Assembly: GCF_900105305.1 (NCBI RefSeq)
Contig: NZ_LT629765.1
Span: forward strand, 2,046,001-2,110,000
From: Corynebacterium timonense
GTDB taxonomy: Bacteria; Actinomycetota; Actinomycetes; Mycobacteriales; Mycobacteriaceae
Length of the DNA stretch: 64,000 bases
Direction: 5' to 3'
The notes under the pieces are model-generated. The model searched no databases. It was not told the origin of the DNA and saw only the letters and a program-made list of their open reading frames with translations. The position numbers and the translations under genes are program-made. Each line of letters opens with the position of its first letter. Positions within the stretch are counted from its first letter, which is position 1. This document shows, piece after piece, positions 10,231 to 18,420 of the stretch.

Positions 10231-10947
10231 CTAGCCCAGGTTTTCATCGTTGCGCGATCCGCGCAGAGCCGCCTCGAGCGGCACGACACGCCCGCGGTCC
10301 CACGGTTCCTCCCAGCCGGCGGCGGCGAAGAGGACGTCGAGAAGCACCCCGGTAAAGCCCCAGACCACGTAGCCGTTGATCTCAAACGCCGGGCCGTCCC
10401 ACCCCAGGAAGCTGACCTGGAGGCGGTTCGCGGGGTCGAGGAGCTGCGCGACGGGGGCGAAAAACACGTCGTCGGTCTCCGCCGGGCTCGCGGCGTAGGG
10501 TCGACCCGGGTCCGCGGAATAGGCGAGGACGGGTCGCACCGACCGCTTGCTGCCCGCCGTCGTCACCGAGGTCAGCGTGGCCAGCGGGGCGACGCGCCAG
10601 CGCTCGAGGCCGGTCTCCTCGCGCGCCTCGCGCAGCGCAGCGTCGACGGGGCCGCCGTCGCCGGGATCGATGCGCCCGCCGGGAAACGCCATCTGCCCCG
10701 AGTGGCTGCGCATGGTAGGCGTGCGGTGCGTGATGAGTACCCCCGCGTCGCCGGGGCGCGCCGCGGCGTGAGGCGCGCCGCCGACAAAAAGCATGAGCAC
10801 GGCGGCGTCGTCGGGCCGGCCCGAGCCCGGTGAGCGCCCCGCGAGGCGCTCACTAACGAGAGCCGACGCGGACCCATCGCCCAGACGCTCGACGAGGGGC
10901 GCGAGCCACGCCGGCGCGGCAGCGGGGGTGAGGTCGACGTCGCTCAT
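10231..10947 (-). CDS. Nudix hydrolase, probable CoA pyrophosphatase (Rv3672c-like)
   Basis: A 238-residue protein with the NudL/CoAse signature TMRSHSGQMAFPGGRID immediately before the Nudix box (ALREAREETGLE). The first acidic residue of the Nudix box is Asp rather than Glu, as is usual in the CoAse subgroup. It is expected to cleave CoA into phosphopantetheine and ADP. Its ATG overlaps the stop of the thioredoxin-like gene (ATGA), which rejects the longer 364-residue frame. Confidence 0.88.
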   Translation of the reverse strand: MSDVDLTPAAAPAWLAPLVERLGDGSASALVSERLAGRSPGSGRPDDAAVLMLFVGGAPHAAARPGDAGVLITHRTPTMRSHSGQMAFPGGRIDPGDGGPVDAALREAREETGLERWRVAPLATLTSVTTAGSKRSVRPVLAYSADPGRPYAASPAETDDVFFAPVAQLLDPANRLQVSFLGWDGPAFEINGYVVWGFTGVLLDVLFAAAGWEEPWDRGRVVPLEAALRGSRNDENLG

Positions 10948-11537
10948 CCTTCCACCGCCCCCGCCACGGCCGCCTCGAGATCCTCGACGTCCTCGAAGGG
11001 GTAGGGGAACGCCGCCAGCTGCTCGTCGCCGCGCAGCACCACCGTGATCGGCACAACCCGGGGCAGGCCAAACTCGCCCCCAAAGAGGTTCTCGCTGTCC
11101 TGGTAACTGGGCAGCCCTACACCCAGGTCGTTGAGCAGGGCCGCGCCGTTGCCTGCCGCGGGGTCGGCGTGCACGCCCACCACCGTGTACTGAGCGTTGC
11201 GCTGCGCGAACTCCTCGATCACCGGCAGCTCTGCCCGGCACGGTTCGCACCACCACGCCCACAGGTTCACCACAGTGATGCCCCCGTCCTGCGCCTGATC
11301 GGCGCCGCGCTCGCCGCCGAGGCATTCCAGCTCCACTCCCCCGGCTCCTCCCGCCGGGCAGTCCGGGCGCGGGGGCACGACCTCGCGTGACGACGCCTCA
11401 TCCGGCGCCTCCCCCGCCGACGGCAGCGCCTGCGACTCCTGCCCCGTGGGCTCGGGGCGCAGCGCTATGAGCCCCACCGCCAGCAGGGCGGTCACGGCCA
11501 GGATGGCGGCGACGCTGATGAGGATGCTCTTGCGCAC
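10944..11537 (-). CDS. TlpA-like membrane-anchored thioredoxin-fold protein (Rv3673c-like)
   Basis: A 197-residue protein with a signal anchor (SILISVAAILAVTALLAVGL), an extracytoplasmic linker and a thioredoxin fold with active site WAWWCEPCRAELP. It should be a disulfide oxidoreductase acting outside the membrane; two further cysteines (about residues 60 and 75) are a possible second pair. The GTG start at 11537 has GGAGGA 8 nt upstream, better placed than the ATG six codons earlier. It follows nth with the stop codon 1 base upstream. Confidence 0.85.
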   Translation of the reverse strand: MRKSILISVAAILAVTALLAVGLIALRPEPTGQESQALPSAGEAPDEASSREVVPPRPDCPAGGAGGVELECLGGERGADQAQDGGITVVNLWAWWCEPCRAELPVIEEFAQRNAQYTVVGVHADPAAGNGAALLNDLGVGLPSYQDSENLFGGEFGLPRVVPITVVLRGDEQLAAFPYPFEDVEDLEAAVAGAVEG

Positions 11538-11538
11538 G

Positions 11539-12360
11539 CTAACTGTCCTCCCCACGTCCGACGGAGTCGAACCCCACCATCTCGAGGATGTGCTCCCGTT
11601 CGTTCCCCGTCACGTACTCCGCCGCGGTCTCCGGCTCGGTCGGACCCTCGCCGAAGCTCGGGCAATCGAAGGCGATCGGGCACGCCCCGCACGCGGGCCT
11701 GCGGGCGTGGCACACGCGGCGCCCCTGGAAGATGATGCGGTGGGAGAACATGGTCCATTCCTTCGGCTCCAGCATCTCGCCGACCGCGCGCTCGATCTTC
11801 ACCGGGTCTTTTTCCTCGGTCAGCCCGAGCCGGTGCACCAGCCGTTGGAAGTGGGTGTCCACGGTCAGGCCGGGCATGTCGAAGGCGTTGCCCCGCACCA
11901 CGTGGGCCGTCTTGCGCCCCACCCCGGGCAGGGTGACGAGGTCGTCGAGCGCCGTGGGCACCTCCCCGCCGAAGTCGGAGACCAGGGCGCGGCCGAGACC
12001 GATCAGGTTGGCGGCCTTCGCGCGGTAGAAGCCGGTGGGGCGGATGATCTCCTCCACCTCGGTCTGGTTGGCCGAGGCGTAGTCCTCGGCCGTCGAAAAG
12101 CGAGCAAAAAGCTCGGGCGTGACCTGGTTGACCCGCACGTCCGTCGTCTGCGCCGAAAGCACCGTGGCCACGAGCAGCTCAAGCGGATTGCGAAAGTCCA
12201 GCTCAGCGTGCGCGTCGGGAAAAGCCGCCGCGAGCGTCCGGTTGACGCGGCGCGCGCGGCGGGTGCGTCCGAGCGACGTCTCGCTCCCCTTCGCCGCCGG
12301 GTGGGAGCCCGGGCGGCGGTGCCGTTGTGGGGTTAGGCCAGCAGGGCTCGCGTCACTCAT
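11539..12360 (-). CDS. nth: Endonuclease III (DNA glycosylase/AP lyase)
   Basis: A 273-residue protein. The helix-hairpin-helix with catalytic lysine is [12 protein letters not shown], the catalytic Asp lies in [10 protein letters not shown], and the C-terminal [4Fe-4S] motif is C-x6-C-x2-C-x5-C ([17 protein letters not shown]). It removes oxidised pyrimidines in base excision repair. The N-terminus is about 40 residues longer than in E. coli and basic. The ATG at 12360 is preferred over the GTG three codons upstream because TATAGT sits 7 nt before it. Confidence 0.93.
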   Translation of the reverse strand: MSDASPAGLTPQRHRRPGSHPAAKGSETSLGRTRRARRVNRTLAAAFPDAHAELDFRNPLELLVATVLSAQTTDVRVNQVTPELFARFSTAEDYASANQTEVEEIIRPTGFYRAKAANLIGLGRALVSDFGGEVPTALDDLVTLPGVGRKTAHVVRGNAFDMPGLTVDTHFQRLVHRLGLTEEKDPVKIERAVGEMLEPKEWTMFSHRIIFQGRRVCHARRPACGACPIAFDCPSFGEGPTEPETAAEYVTGNEREHILEMVGFDSVGRGEDS

Positions 12361-12367
12361 AGTGGCC

Positions 12368-12373
12368 ACTATA
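12368..12373 (-). promoter_or_regulatory. -10 hexamer TATAGT of nth (leaderless)
   Basis: On the minus strand TATAGT is followed by 7 nt and then the ATG of nth at 12360. It lies inside a 10-bp palindrome (CACTATAGTG, 12367-12376). Confidence 0.6.
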
Positions 12374-12386
12374 GTGAGGCCCCAGG

Positions 12387-12392
12387 TAGCAT
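12387..12392 (+). promoter_or_regulatory. -10 hexamer TAGCAT of the 30-residue ORF (leaderless)
   Basis: TAGCAT is followed by 7 nt and the ATG at 12400. It is divergent from, and only 14 bases away from, the nth -10 hexamer. Confidence 0.55.
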
Positions 12393-12399
12393 CACAGCC

Positions 12400-12492
12400 A
12401 TGACAGTTTTGCTTGTCGCGCTCGTTCCGCTGGTGTTCGGCCTGTTTGCCGCCTTCATGGAAAAGCTGGAATCTGTCGCGCTCGGAGAATAG
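12400..12492 (+). CDS. 30-residue single-pass membrane peptide upstream of glxR
   Basis: A short frame not usually called by gene finders: 30 residues, [20 protein letters not shown] followed by a charged tail [10 protein letters not shown]. It has one transmembrane helix and nothing else. A TAGCAT hexamer exactly 7 nt upstream of the ATG argues for leaderless translation. It sits between nth and glxR, 175 bases before the glxR start, in the place where mycobacteria have the small membrane protein Rv3675. Function unknown. Confidence 0.6.
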   Translation: MTVLLVALVPLVFGLFAAFMEKLESVALGE

Positions 12493-12533
12493 CGCGGCGC
12501 GCTACCCCCGAGTGCGCCACAGAATCTCGATGA

Positions 12534-12549
12534 TGTGACGGACCTCCCA
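12534..12549 (+). promoter_or_regulatory. Candidate GlxR operator 1 upstream of glxR
   Basis: TGTGA-N6-TCCCA matches 9 of 10 fixed positions of the CRP-type consensus TGTGA-N6-TCACA used by GlxR. It lies 119 bases upstream of the glxR ATG, fitting autoregulation. Confidence 0.5.
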
Positions 12550-12571
12550 CGAAGTTGGTAGGGTGTGGGCT

Positions 12572-12587
12572 TGTAAACGTGGCCACA
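12572..12587 (+). promoter_or_regulatory. Candidate GlxR operator 2 upstream of glxR
   Basis: TGTAA-N6-CCACA matches 8 of 10 fixed positions of the GlxR/CRP consensus, 81 bases before the glxR start. It is weaker than the site at 12534, but the pair is spaced 38 bases centre to centre. Confidence 0.4.
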
Positions 12588-12667
12588 TCAAGCCCGCGAG
12601 CAGCCCATACACCAGCAGAGGCGCACACGCGCGTCGCTCATACGACACCCTCACGGTAGGAGGATCC

Positions 12668-13351
12668 ATGGAAGGCGTACAAGAGACGCTTGCCCGCGCC
12701 GGAATTTTCCAGGGAGTGGAGCCCGCAGCAGTCTCCGCCCTCATCGGGGAGATGGAAACAGTCAATTTCACTCGGGGCACAACGATTTTTGACGAAGGTG
12801 AGCCCGGGGACCGCCTGTACATCATCATCGACGGCAAGGTGAAGCTCGCCCGCCACGCGCCCGACGGCCGCGAAAACCTCCTGTCCGTCATGGGCCCCTC
12901 CGACATGTTCGGCGAGCTGTCCATCTTCGATCCCGGCCCCCGCACCTCCTCGGCCGTCTGCGTCACCGAGGTCACCGCGGCGACGATGAACTCCGACATG
13001 CTCAAGCAGTGGATCGAGAACCACCCGGAGATCTCGCAGCAGCTCCTGCGCGTCCTCGCCCGCCGCCTCCGCCGCACCAACGCCTCGCTCGCGGACCTCA
13101 TCTTCACCGACGTCCCCGGCCGTGTGGCCAAGACGCTGCTTCAGCTGGCCAACCGCTTTGGCACCCAGGAGGGCGGCGCGCTGCGCGTCAACCACGACCT
13201 CACCCAGGAGGAGATCGCCCAGCTCGTCGGCGCGTCGCGCGAGACGGTAAACAAGGCCCTGGCCACCTTCGCGCACCGCGGGTGGATCCGTCTCGAGGGC
13301 AAGTCTGTGCTCATCGTCGACACCGAGCACCTCGCGCGCCGCGCGCGCTAG
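12668..13351 (+). CDS. glxR: cAMP-responsive global transcription regulator GlxR (CRP/FNR family)
   Basis: A 227-residue protein, the same length as C. glutamicum GlxR. The N-terminal cyclic-nucleotide-binding domain includes [14 protein letters not shown] and the phosphate-binding [17 protein letters not shown] (arginine and two serines contact cAMP in the family). The C-terminal helix-turn-helix reads [20 protein letters not shown]. It controls carbon metabolism, respiration and many stress genes. The ATG at 12668 has AGGAGG 5 nt upstream. Two candidate operators lie in the 175-bp leader, which also implies a 5' UTR, unlike many neighbours. Confidence 0.95.
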   Translation: MEGVQETLARAGIFQGVEPAAVSALIGEMETVNFTRGTTIFDEGEPGDRLYIIIDGKVKLARHAPDGRENLLSVMGPSDMFGELSIFDPGPRTSSAVCVTEVTAATMNSDMLKQWIENHPEISQQLLRVLARRLRRTNASLADLIFTDVPGRVAKTLLQLANRFGTQEGGALRVNHDLTQEEIAQLVGASRETVNKALATFAHRGWIRLEGKSVLIVDTEHLARRAR

Positions 13352-13361
13352 GCGCAGACAA

Positions 13362-13399
13362 ACGCCCCCCGCCCAGACCTTCCGTGGCGGGGGAGCCTT
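13362..13399. terminator. Probable bidirectional terminator between glxR and the MBL gene
   Basis: Stem CCCCCGCC (13366-13373) pairs with GGCGGGGG (13386-13393) across a 12-nt loop, between two convergent stops. T-runs are short on both sides. Confidence 0.5.
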
Positions 13400-13416
13400 G
13401 CTCTTAGGCCTTGCGC

Positions 13417-14229
13417 TTAGGCCTTGTCGCGCAAGAAGCGCAGGGCGACGCGCGTCGACTGCTCCGCCGCGCCGCGCAGGACGGGGTCGACGTCGTCGTA
13501 AATCTCGTCGACGATCGTTCCCACGTCGACGTTGTTGCCGTACTTGGCCAGCGTGTCCCGGATTTGCTGCAGCCGCAGGTTGCGGCGGTCGATGTACTTG
13601 CGTGCGAACGCGGAGAGGTCCTGGCCCTCCGGTCCGTGGCCCGGCAGAAGCATGACGTCCTTGCCTGCATCCTCGAGCATGGCGAGGGTGTCAAGGTAAG
13701 CGCCGAGGTCGCCGTCCGTCTCCGAGATCATCGTGGTGTGCCGCCCCGCAATGGTGTCGCCGGAGATGACGCCCTCCAACTGGTCGTCGTCCGGCGTGGC
13801 GGTGTAGACGAAGTAGCACACGGAGTCCATCGTGTGGCCGGGCGCGGCGACGACCTTCACGCAGGGGGTCACGCCCTCGACCGAGATCAGCTCGCCGTTT
13901 TCCACTGGGTCCGCCCCCGCGCAGTAGTTAGGGTCCAGCGCGCGAATGGGGGCGCCGGTGAGCTGGCGGAAGCGCCGAGCGCCGTCCGCGTGATCGTGGT
14001 GGCGGTGGGTGAGCAGGATCAGCCCCACCTTCTCGGCCTTCGCCTGCAGGACGTTGAGGTGCCCCTCGTCCTCCGGGCCTGGGTCGACGACAATGCTGTA
14101 CTCATCGCCCGGGGCGCGGACGACCCAGGAGTTCGTCCCTTCCAAAGCTGCGTAGCTCGGGTTGGGGGCGAGAACAACCGCGGCGGACGGCGTCACTTGG
14201 CGCAATTGGCTGTAAGCAGGGTGCTGCAT
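13417..14229 (-). CDS. MBL-fold metallo-hydrolase (LACTB2-like, Rv3677c-like)
   Basis: A 270-residue protein with the metal motif THRHHDHADG (HxHxDH), a second metal His in APGHTMDS, Asp in ISGDTIAGR and the final His in LLPGHGPEG. The C-terminal helical part with RNLRLQQIRDTL matches LACTB2-type RNA/thioester hydrolases. The substrate is unknown. The start is supported by TAGGGT 7 nt upstream. It converges with glxR. Confidence 0.85.
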   Translation of the reverse strand: MQHPAYSQLRQVTPSAAVVLAPNPSYAALEGTNSWVVRAPGDEYSIVVDPGPEDEGHLNVLQAKAEKVGLILLTHRHHDHADGARRFRQLTGAPIRALDPNYCAGADPVENGELISVEGVTPCVKVVAAPGHTMDSVCYFVYTATPDDDQLEGVISGDTIAGRHTTMISETDGDLGAYLDTLAMLEDAGKDVMLLPGHGPEGQDLSAFARKYIDRRNLRLQQIRDTLAKYGNNVDVGTIVDEIYDDVDPVLRGAAEQSTRVALRFLRDKA

Positions 14230-14236
14230 GTTCCCA

Positions 14237-14242
14237 ACCCTA
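14237..14242 (-). promoter_or_regulatory. -10 hexamer TAGGGT of the MBL gene (leaderless)
   Basis: On the minus strand TAGGGT plus 7 nt precedes the ATG at 14229. Confidence 0.55.
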
Positions 14243-14278
14243 CCGGTTTACGCGGGGTTTTCTAGTCGTCGCGTGGCC

Positions 14279-14752
14279 TTAACTGTCCAGGCCGGAGGTC
14301 AGCTCGACCACGAGCTCCAGCTCGACCGGAGCGTCAAGCGGCAGCGCGGTGACACCGACCGCGGAGCGGGCGTGCTCGCCGGCGTCGCCGAAGACCTCGC
14401 CGATCAGCTCGCTCGCGCCGTTGATCACGCCCGGCTGTCCGGTGAAATCGGGGGCAGAGGAGACGAAGCCCACCAGCTTGATCACACGGGCGACATTGTC
14501 GATTCCCACGAGGTCGTCCACGGCGGCGAGCGCGTTGAGCGCGCACTGGCGCGCCAGGTCGGCGGCCTGCTCGGCGCTGACCTCCGCGCCGACCTTGCCG
14601 GTGGCGGGCAGGGAGCCCTGCACGAGGGGCAGCTGGCCGGAGGTCCACACCTGGTTGCCCACGCGCACGGCGGGCACGTAGGCGGCGACAGGCGCGGCGA
14701 CCGGGGGGAGCGCGATGTCGAGCTGCGCGAGGCGCTCAGTCCACGTCGTCAT
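14279..14752 (-). CDS. RidA/YjgF-family protein (Rv3678c-like)
   Basis: A 157-residue RidA-like protein with the segment GNQVWTSGQLPLVQGSLP, the family core and a C-terminal VELVVELTS strand. RidA enzymes deaminate reactive enamines or imines. The canonical catalytic arginine motif (R-x-T) near the C-terminus is not clearly seen here, so this may be a subgroup with another activity. It starts 2 bases after the stop of the DUF4177 gene and is probably co-transcribed with it. Confidence 0.85.
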   Translation of the reverse strand: MTTWTERLAQLDIALPPVAAPVAAYVPAVRVGNQVWTSGQLPLVQGSLPATGKVGAEVSAEQAADLARQCALNALAAVDDLVGIDNVARVIKLVGFVSSAPDFTGQPGVINGASELIGEVFGDAGEHARSAVGVTALPLDAPVELELVVELTSGLDS

Positions 14753-14754
14753 GC

Positions 14755-14910
14755 TTACTCGGCCTCCCGCTTCATGTAGGCCACCATGTTCTCCGGCGTC
14801 GGGCCGGGCGTGACGGTGACGAGCTCCCAGCCGTCCTCACCCCAGGTGTCCAGAATCTGCTTGGTCGCGTGGCTCAGCAACGGCACCGTTGCGTATTCCC
14901 ATGTAGTCAT
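14755..14910 (-). CDS. DUF4177 domain small protein (Rv3678A-like)
   Basis: A 51-residue frame beginning MTTWEYATVPLLSHATKQIL and ending MVAYMKREAE, with GEDGWELVTVTPG in the middle, the typical W-E-Y start and DGWEL core of DUF4177. It sits between whcA and the RidA gene, with 2 bases to the latter. TAGGGT lies 6 nt upstream of the ATG, so it may be the leaderless first gene of the pair. An alternative ATG is two codons upstream. Function unknown. Confidence 0.8.
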   Translation of the reverse strand: MTTWEYATVPLLSHATKQILDTWGEDGWELVTVTPGPTPENMVAYMKREAE

Positions 14911-14916
14911 GCCCAT

Positions 14917-14922
14917 ACCCTA
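14917..14922 (-). promoter_or_regulatory. -10 hexamer TAGGGT of the DUF4177 gene (near-leaderless)
   Basis: TAGGGT on the minus strand is 6 nt before the ATG at 14910. Confidence 0.45.
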
Positions 14923-14949
14923 CCTGGGCACGCGGGTGGGGCGCCGGAG

Positions 14950-15309
14950 TTAGAGCCCGACGACCTCGCCGCCCTCGGCGAGGTAGGTGGCCCAGTCCGT
15001 CACGTGGGGGTTCTTGCGCAGCACGGCGCGGCGCTGGCGCTCGGTCAGGCCGCCCCAGACGCCGAACTCGACCTTGTTGTCCAGGGCGTCCGCCCGGCAC
15101 TCCATGAGCACGGGGCAGCGACGGCAGATCGCGGCGGCCTTGCGCTGCTCCGCGCCACGCACGAAGAGCGCGTCCGGATCTCCGGAGCGGCAGGTGGCGT
15201 GGGTGACCCACTCTCCTCGGTCAAGAACCAGGTTGCCGTTTGCATCACATTTGCGGGGGGAATCCTGTCGCTGGTGAGCGGCGGCGTGGCGGCTGAGAGT
15301 GGTCGTCAT
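14950..15309 (-). CDS. whcA: WhiB-family iron-sulfur transcription regulator WhcA (WhiB4-like)
   Basis: A 119-residue WhiB protein with four cysteines: one in ATCRSG, then C-x2-C in AAICRRCPV and a fourth in LMECRADA, followed by the turn GVWGGLTERQRRAVLR. The cluster is expected to be redox- or NO-sensitive. In C. glutamicum WhcA represses oxidative-stress genes; mycobacterial WhiB4 is the counterpart by position, upstream of the PBP gene. AAGGAGATCTCA precedes the ATG. The 214-bp divergent spacer to the PBP gene must hold its promoter. Confidence 0.92.
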   Translation of the reverse strand: MTTTLSRHAAAHQRQDSPRKCDANGNLVLDRGEWVTHATCRSGDPDALFVRGAEQRKAAAICRRCPVLMECRADALDNKVEFGVWGGLTERQRRAVLRKNPHVTDWATYLAEGGEVVGL

Positions 15310-15510
15310 TGAGATCTCCTTACAAACGTGCGTAGTGCGCGTTGACTAGGCTCTTGGGCCCTTCCAGTTACGGCGCTCACACGCCGTATCCTGCGACGGT
15401 TCCCAACTGAAGCATCGGTGGCTGTAAGTCTATTCACACGGACACAGTGATGTCGAATGCATCACACATTTAGGGGGAGGACGCGGTTCCCCCACATGGG
15501 GTCCGTCCTT

Positions 15511-15516
15511 TAAGGT
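15511..15516 (+). promoter_or_regulatory. -10 hexamer TAAGGT of the class A PBP gene (leaderless)
   Basis: TAAGGT is followed by 7 nt and then GTG at 15524, which supports this GTG as start. Confidence 0.55.
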
Positions 15517-15523
15517 ATGGAGG

Positions 15524-17926
15524 GTGTCCGGATTGTCATCTCTCCTCAAACTCGCCCTCGCCACCGTCGCGTCGGCCCTGGCCATCGCGTTGTGCGTGGC
15601 CCCGGTGGCGGGCCTCGGCGGTATCGCCGTCGCGCGCACCGACGCGACGATGCGCTCGAACCTCTCCGACCTCGCCACCGGTGAGCTGCCCGGCGTGACC
15701 ACCATCACCGATGTCAACGGTGACCCCATCGCGTGGCTGTACAAGCAGCGCCGCTACGAGGTGGCCAGCGAGGACATCGCGCAAAGCGCGAAAGACGCCC
15801 TCGTGGCCACCGAGGACCGCCGCTTCTACGAGCACGACGGCGTGGACATCCAGGGCTTCGCGCGCGCAATGGTGACAAACCTCATGGCCGGCGGTGTCGA
15901 GCAGGGCGCGTCCACCATTAATCAGCAGTACGTGAAGAACTACCTGTGGCTCATCGAGGCCGAGGACGAAGAAGACGTCCGCGCGGCCACCGAGCAGTCG
16001 ATTCCCCGCAAGCTGCGGGAGATGCGTATGGCCGCCGACTTGGACAAGACCCTGTCAAAGGAGGAGATCCTCACCGGGTACCTCAACCTCGTTTCCTTCG
16101 GCAACCACGCCTACGGCATCGAGGCGGCCGCGCGGACCTACTTCGGCATCCCCGCCAGCGAGCTGGCCCCCGAGCAGTCCGCGCTGCTCATCGGCCTGCT
16201 GCAGTCCGTCGAGTACCTCAACCCGTACACCAACCCCGAGGGCGCGACGCAGCGCCGCAACACGGTCCTGGCAAACATGGCGGCCGCCGGCGCCCTCGAC
16301 CAGGAGGAGGCCGATCGCCTCGCCGCTAGCCCGCTGGGCATTTTGCCCGAGCCCGCCATGCTTCCCGACGGCTGCATCGGCGCCGGGGACAACGGCTTCC
16401 TGTGCGACTACGCGTTGCGCTACCTCGAGGACAAGGGCCTGTCGTCCGAGGAACTCGAAACCGGCACCTACACCATCACCACCACCCTCGACCCGCAGGT
16501 CCAGCAGGCGACGCTGCAGGCCGTACGCTCCGCCGTGAACCCCAACACCCACGGCGTGGCGCAGGTGCTCAACGTCATCCGCCCGGGCGAGAACTCGCGC
16601 GACATCGCGGCGATGGCGTCCTCGCGCTACTACGGGCTGGAGCTGGCGGAGAACCAGACCTACCTGCCGCAGCCCTCCTCGCTGGTGGGCAACGGCGCCG
16701 GCTCCGTGTTCAAGATCTTCACCGCCGCGGTCGCCCTCGAGCAGGGCTACCGGCTCGACACCATGCTGGACACCCCGACGCGCTCAGTGGTCTACGGCAT
16801 GGGCGCGGGCGGCGCCGAGGGCTGCCCGCCGAACGCCTACTGCGTGGAAAACGCCGGTACCTACGCCCCGAAGCTCACCCTGAAGGACGCCCTTGCGCAG
16901 TCCCCGAACACGACGTTCATCGAGCTCATCCAAAAGGTCGGCGTCACGCCGACCGTGGACATGGCCGTGCGCTTGGGCCTGCGCTCCTACAAGGCGGAGG
17001 GCACCTACGACGGCGAGCGCTCCATCGCGGAGGCCGTCTCGGAGGGCAACATGGGCTCGTTCACCCTCGGCCCCACGGCCGTCAACGCGCTGGAGCTGTC
17101 GAACGTAGGCGCCACCATCGCCTCGAACGGGCGCTGGTGCGAGCCCAACCCGGTGGCCAGCGTCACGGACAAGCGCGGCCAGGAGGTCTTCATCGAGCGC
17201 CCCAGCTGCGAGCAGGCCGTCAGCCCCGACATCGCGGCCGCGCTCGCGCAGGGCATGTCCGAAGACGCGCGCAGCGGCACCGCCCAGCGCGCCGCCAACG
17301 CGGCAGGCTGGAACGCGCCGGTGGCCGCAAAGACCGGGACGACGGAGTCCCACCAGTCCTCCGCCTTCCTGGGCTTCACGCGCGCGCTCGCGGGCGCACC
17401 CTACATCTTCAACGACGGCCCCGAGACCACCCCGCTGTGCACCGCGCCGGCGCGCCAGTGCTCCTACGGCTCGCTCTTCGGCGGCAACGAGCCGGCGGAC
17501 ACGTGGTTCCGCATGGCCAACAACGTGCCCGGCGCGCGGGAGGCGGGACTGCCGGAGACGAGCCGGACCTTCCAGCTCAGCGGCCTCCGCAGCCTCATCA
17601 GCGAGGTCACCGGGATGACGGCGGAGGAGGCGCGGCAGCGGCTTGAAAAGGAGGGTTTTCGCGTGAGCGTTCAGACAGTCGCCGGAAACGGCGCGCCCCG
17701 CGACACGGTCGTGTGGGCGGACGCGGAGGACCCGAGGCTCGCGAACGGCAGCCTGGTCACCCTCAACGTTTCCGACGGTGCCTCGGCGCGCGGTGGCCGC
17801 GGCAGTGAGCGGCCCGGGGCCGACGCCCCGCTGGGCGTGCCCGACACGCCCAGCCTCGACCTTGACGAGCTCGGCCAGCAGATCGAGGAGGCGCGCAACG
17901 CGCTCGACTCGCTGCTGCGCAGCTAG
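15524..17926 (+). CDS. Class A penicillin-binding protein with PASTA domain (PonA2/Pbp1a-like)
   Basis: An 800-residue bifunctional peptidoglycan synthase. It has an N-terminal signal anchor (about residues 6-38), a glycosyltransferase domain with catalytic Glu97 in ATEDRRFYEHDGVD, and a transpeptidase domain with SVFK (Ser394), SPN (Ser460) and KTGT (Lys603). A single PASTA domain follows at about 690-755 (MTAEEARQRLEKEGFRV) and then an acidic tail. It polymerises and cross-links peptidoglycan outside the membrane. The start is GTG with a -10 hexamer 7 nt upstream. It is divergent from whcA, as in M. tuberculosis (ponA2 and whiB4). Confidence 0.93.
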   Translation: MSGLSSLLKLALATVASALAIALCVAPVAGLGGIAVARTDATMRSNLSDLATGELPGVTTITDVNGDPIAWLYKQRRYEVASEDIAQSAKDALVATEDRRFYEHDGVDIQGFARAMVTNLMAGGVEQGASTINQQYVKNYLWLIEAEDEEDVRAATEQSIPRKLREMRMAADLDKTLSKEEILTGYLNLVSFGNHAYGIEAAARTYFGIPASELAPEQSALLIGLLQSVEYLNPYTNPEGATQRRNTVLANMAAAGALDQEEADRLAASPLGILPEPAMLPDGCIGAGDNGFLCDYALRYLEDKGLSSEELETGTYTITTTLDPQVQQATLQAVRSAVNPNTHGVAQVLNVIRPGENSRDIAAMASSRYYGLELAENQTYLPQPSSLVGNGAGSVFKIFTAAVALEQGYRLDTMLDTPTRSVVYGMGAGGAEGCPPNAYCVENAGTYAPKLTLKDALAQSPNTTFIELIQKVGVTPTVDMAVRLGLRSYKAEGTYDGERSIAEAVSEGNMGSFTLGPTAVNALELSNVGATIASNGRWCEPNPVASVTDKRGQEVFIERPSCEQAVSPDIAAALAQGMSEDARSGTAQRAANAAGWNAPVAAKTGTTESHQSSAFLGFTRALAGAPYIFNDGPETTPLCTAPARQCSYGSLFGGNEPADTWFRMANNVPGAREAGLPETSRTFQLSGLRSLISEVTGMTAEEARQRLEKEGFRVSVQTVAGNGAPRDTVVWADAEDPRLANGSLVTLNVSDGASARGGRGSERPGADAPLGVPDTPSLDLDELGQQIEEARNALDSLLRS

Positions 17927-17935
17927 CGCGCCCCG

Positions 17936-18385
17936 CTAGCCCAAGCGGGCGCGCACCGCCGCGGAGAGGCGCTTGCCGTCGGCGCGGCCGGCCGCCCGGG
18001 CGGTGGCCTCCTTCATCACGGCGCCCATCTGGGACATGTCGCTGGCCCCGAGGTCGGCAAGTGTGGCGTCGATAAGCGAGGAAAGCTCCTCGTCCGTCAG
18101 CTGCTTCGGCCGGTACGCCTCGAGGATGTCGGCCTCGGTGCGCTCCGTCTCGGCGAGGTCCTCGCGCCCGTTCGTGGAGTAGATGTCCGCGGACTCGCGG
18201 CGCTTCTTGATCTCGCGGGCGATGATCTTCTGGATCTCCTCATCGTCCACCTCGTGCTTGCTGCCTTCCGTTTCAGCGGTCTGGATGGCGGCGAGCAGCA
18301 TGCGCAGGGTGCCCGTGCGCTCCTTCTCCTTCGCCTTCATCGCTTCCTTCAGGTCGGCGCGGATCGTATCCTTCAGATCACTCAT
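17936..18385 (-). CDS. GatB/YqeY domain-containing protein
   Basis: A 149-residue protein starting MSDLKDTIRADLKEAMKAKE, with the helical YqeY fold (GRADGKRLSAAVRARLG at the C-terminus), the domain that is fused to GatB in amidotransferases. As a stand-alone protein its role, perhaps in tRNA-related processes, is not established. TAGTCT lies 7 nt before the ATG at 18385, which excludes the longer 177-residue frame. It converges with the PBP gene, 9 bases apart. Confidence 0.9.
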   Translation of the reverse strand: MSDLKDTIRADLKEAMKAKEKERTGTLRMLLAAIQTAETEGSKHEVDDEEIQKIIAREIKKRRESADIYSTNGREDLAETERTEADILEAYRPKQLTDEELSSLIDATLADLGASDMSQMGAVMKEATARAAGRADGKRLSAAVRARLG

Positions 18386-18392
18386 GGGTCCG

Positions 18393-18398
18393 AGACTA
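18393..18398 (-). promoter_or_regulatory. -10 hexamer TAGTCT of yqeY-like gene (leaderless)
   Basis: TAGTCT on the minus strand plus 7 nt precedes the ATG at 18385. It is only 10 bases from the divergent -10 of the phosphoesterase gene. Confidence 0.6.
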
Positions 18399-18407
18399 CG
18401 CGACCTG

Positions 18408-18413
18408 TAACGT
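18408..18413 (+). promoter_or_regulatory. -10 hexamer TAACGT of the phosphoesterase gene (leaderless)
   Basis: TAACGT plus 7 nt precedes GTG at 18421. This favours that GTG over the in-frame GTG at 18412. Confidence 0.55.
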
Positions 18414-18420
18414 GGGATGG

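Noticed and set aside
12367..12376. Palindromic CACTATAGTG as one bidirectional -10 for nth and the 30-residue ORF
   Set aside because: The plus-strand ORF has a better-placed TAGCAT 7 nt before its ATG, so only nth is likely to use the palindrome.
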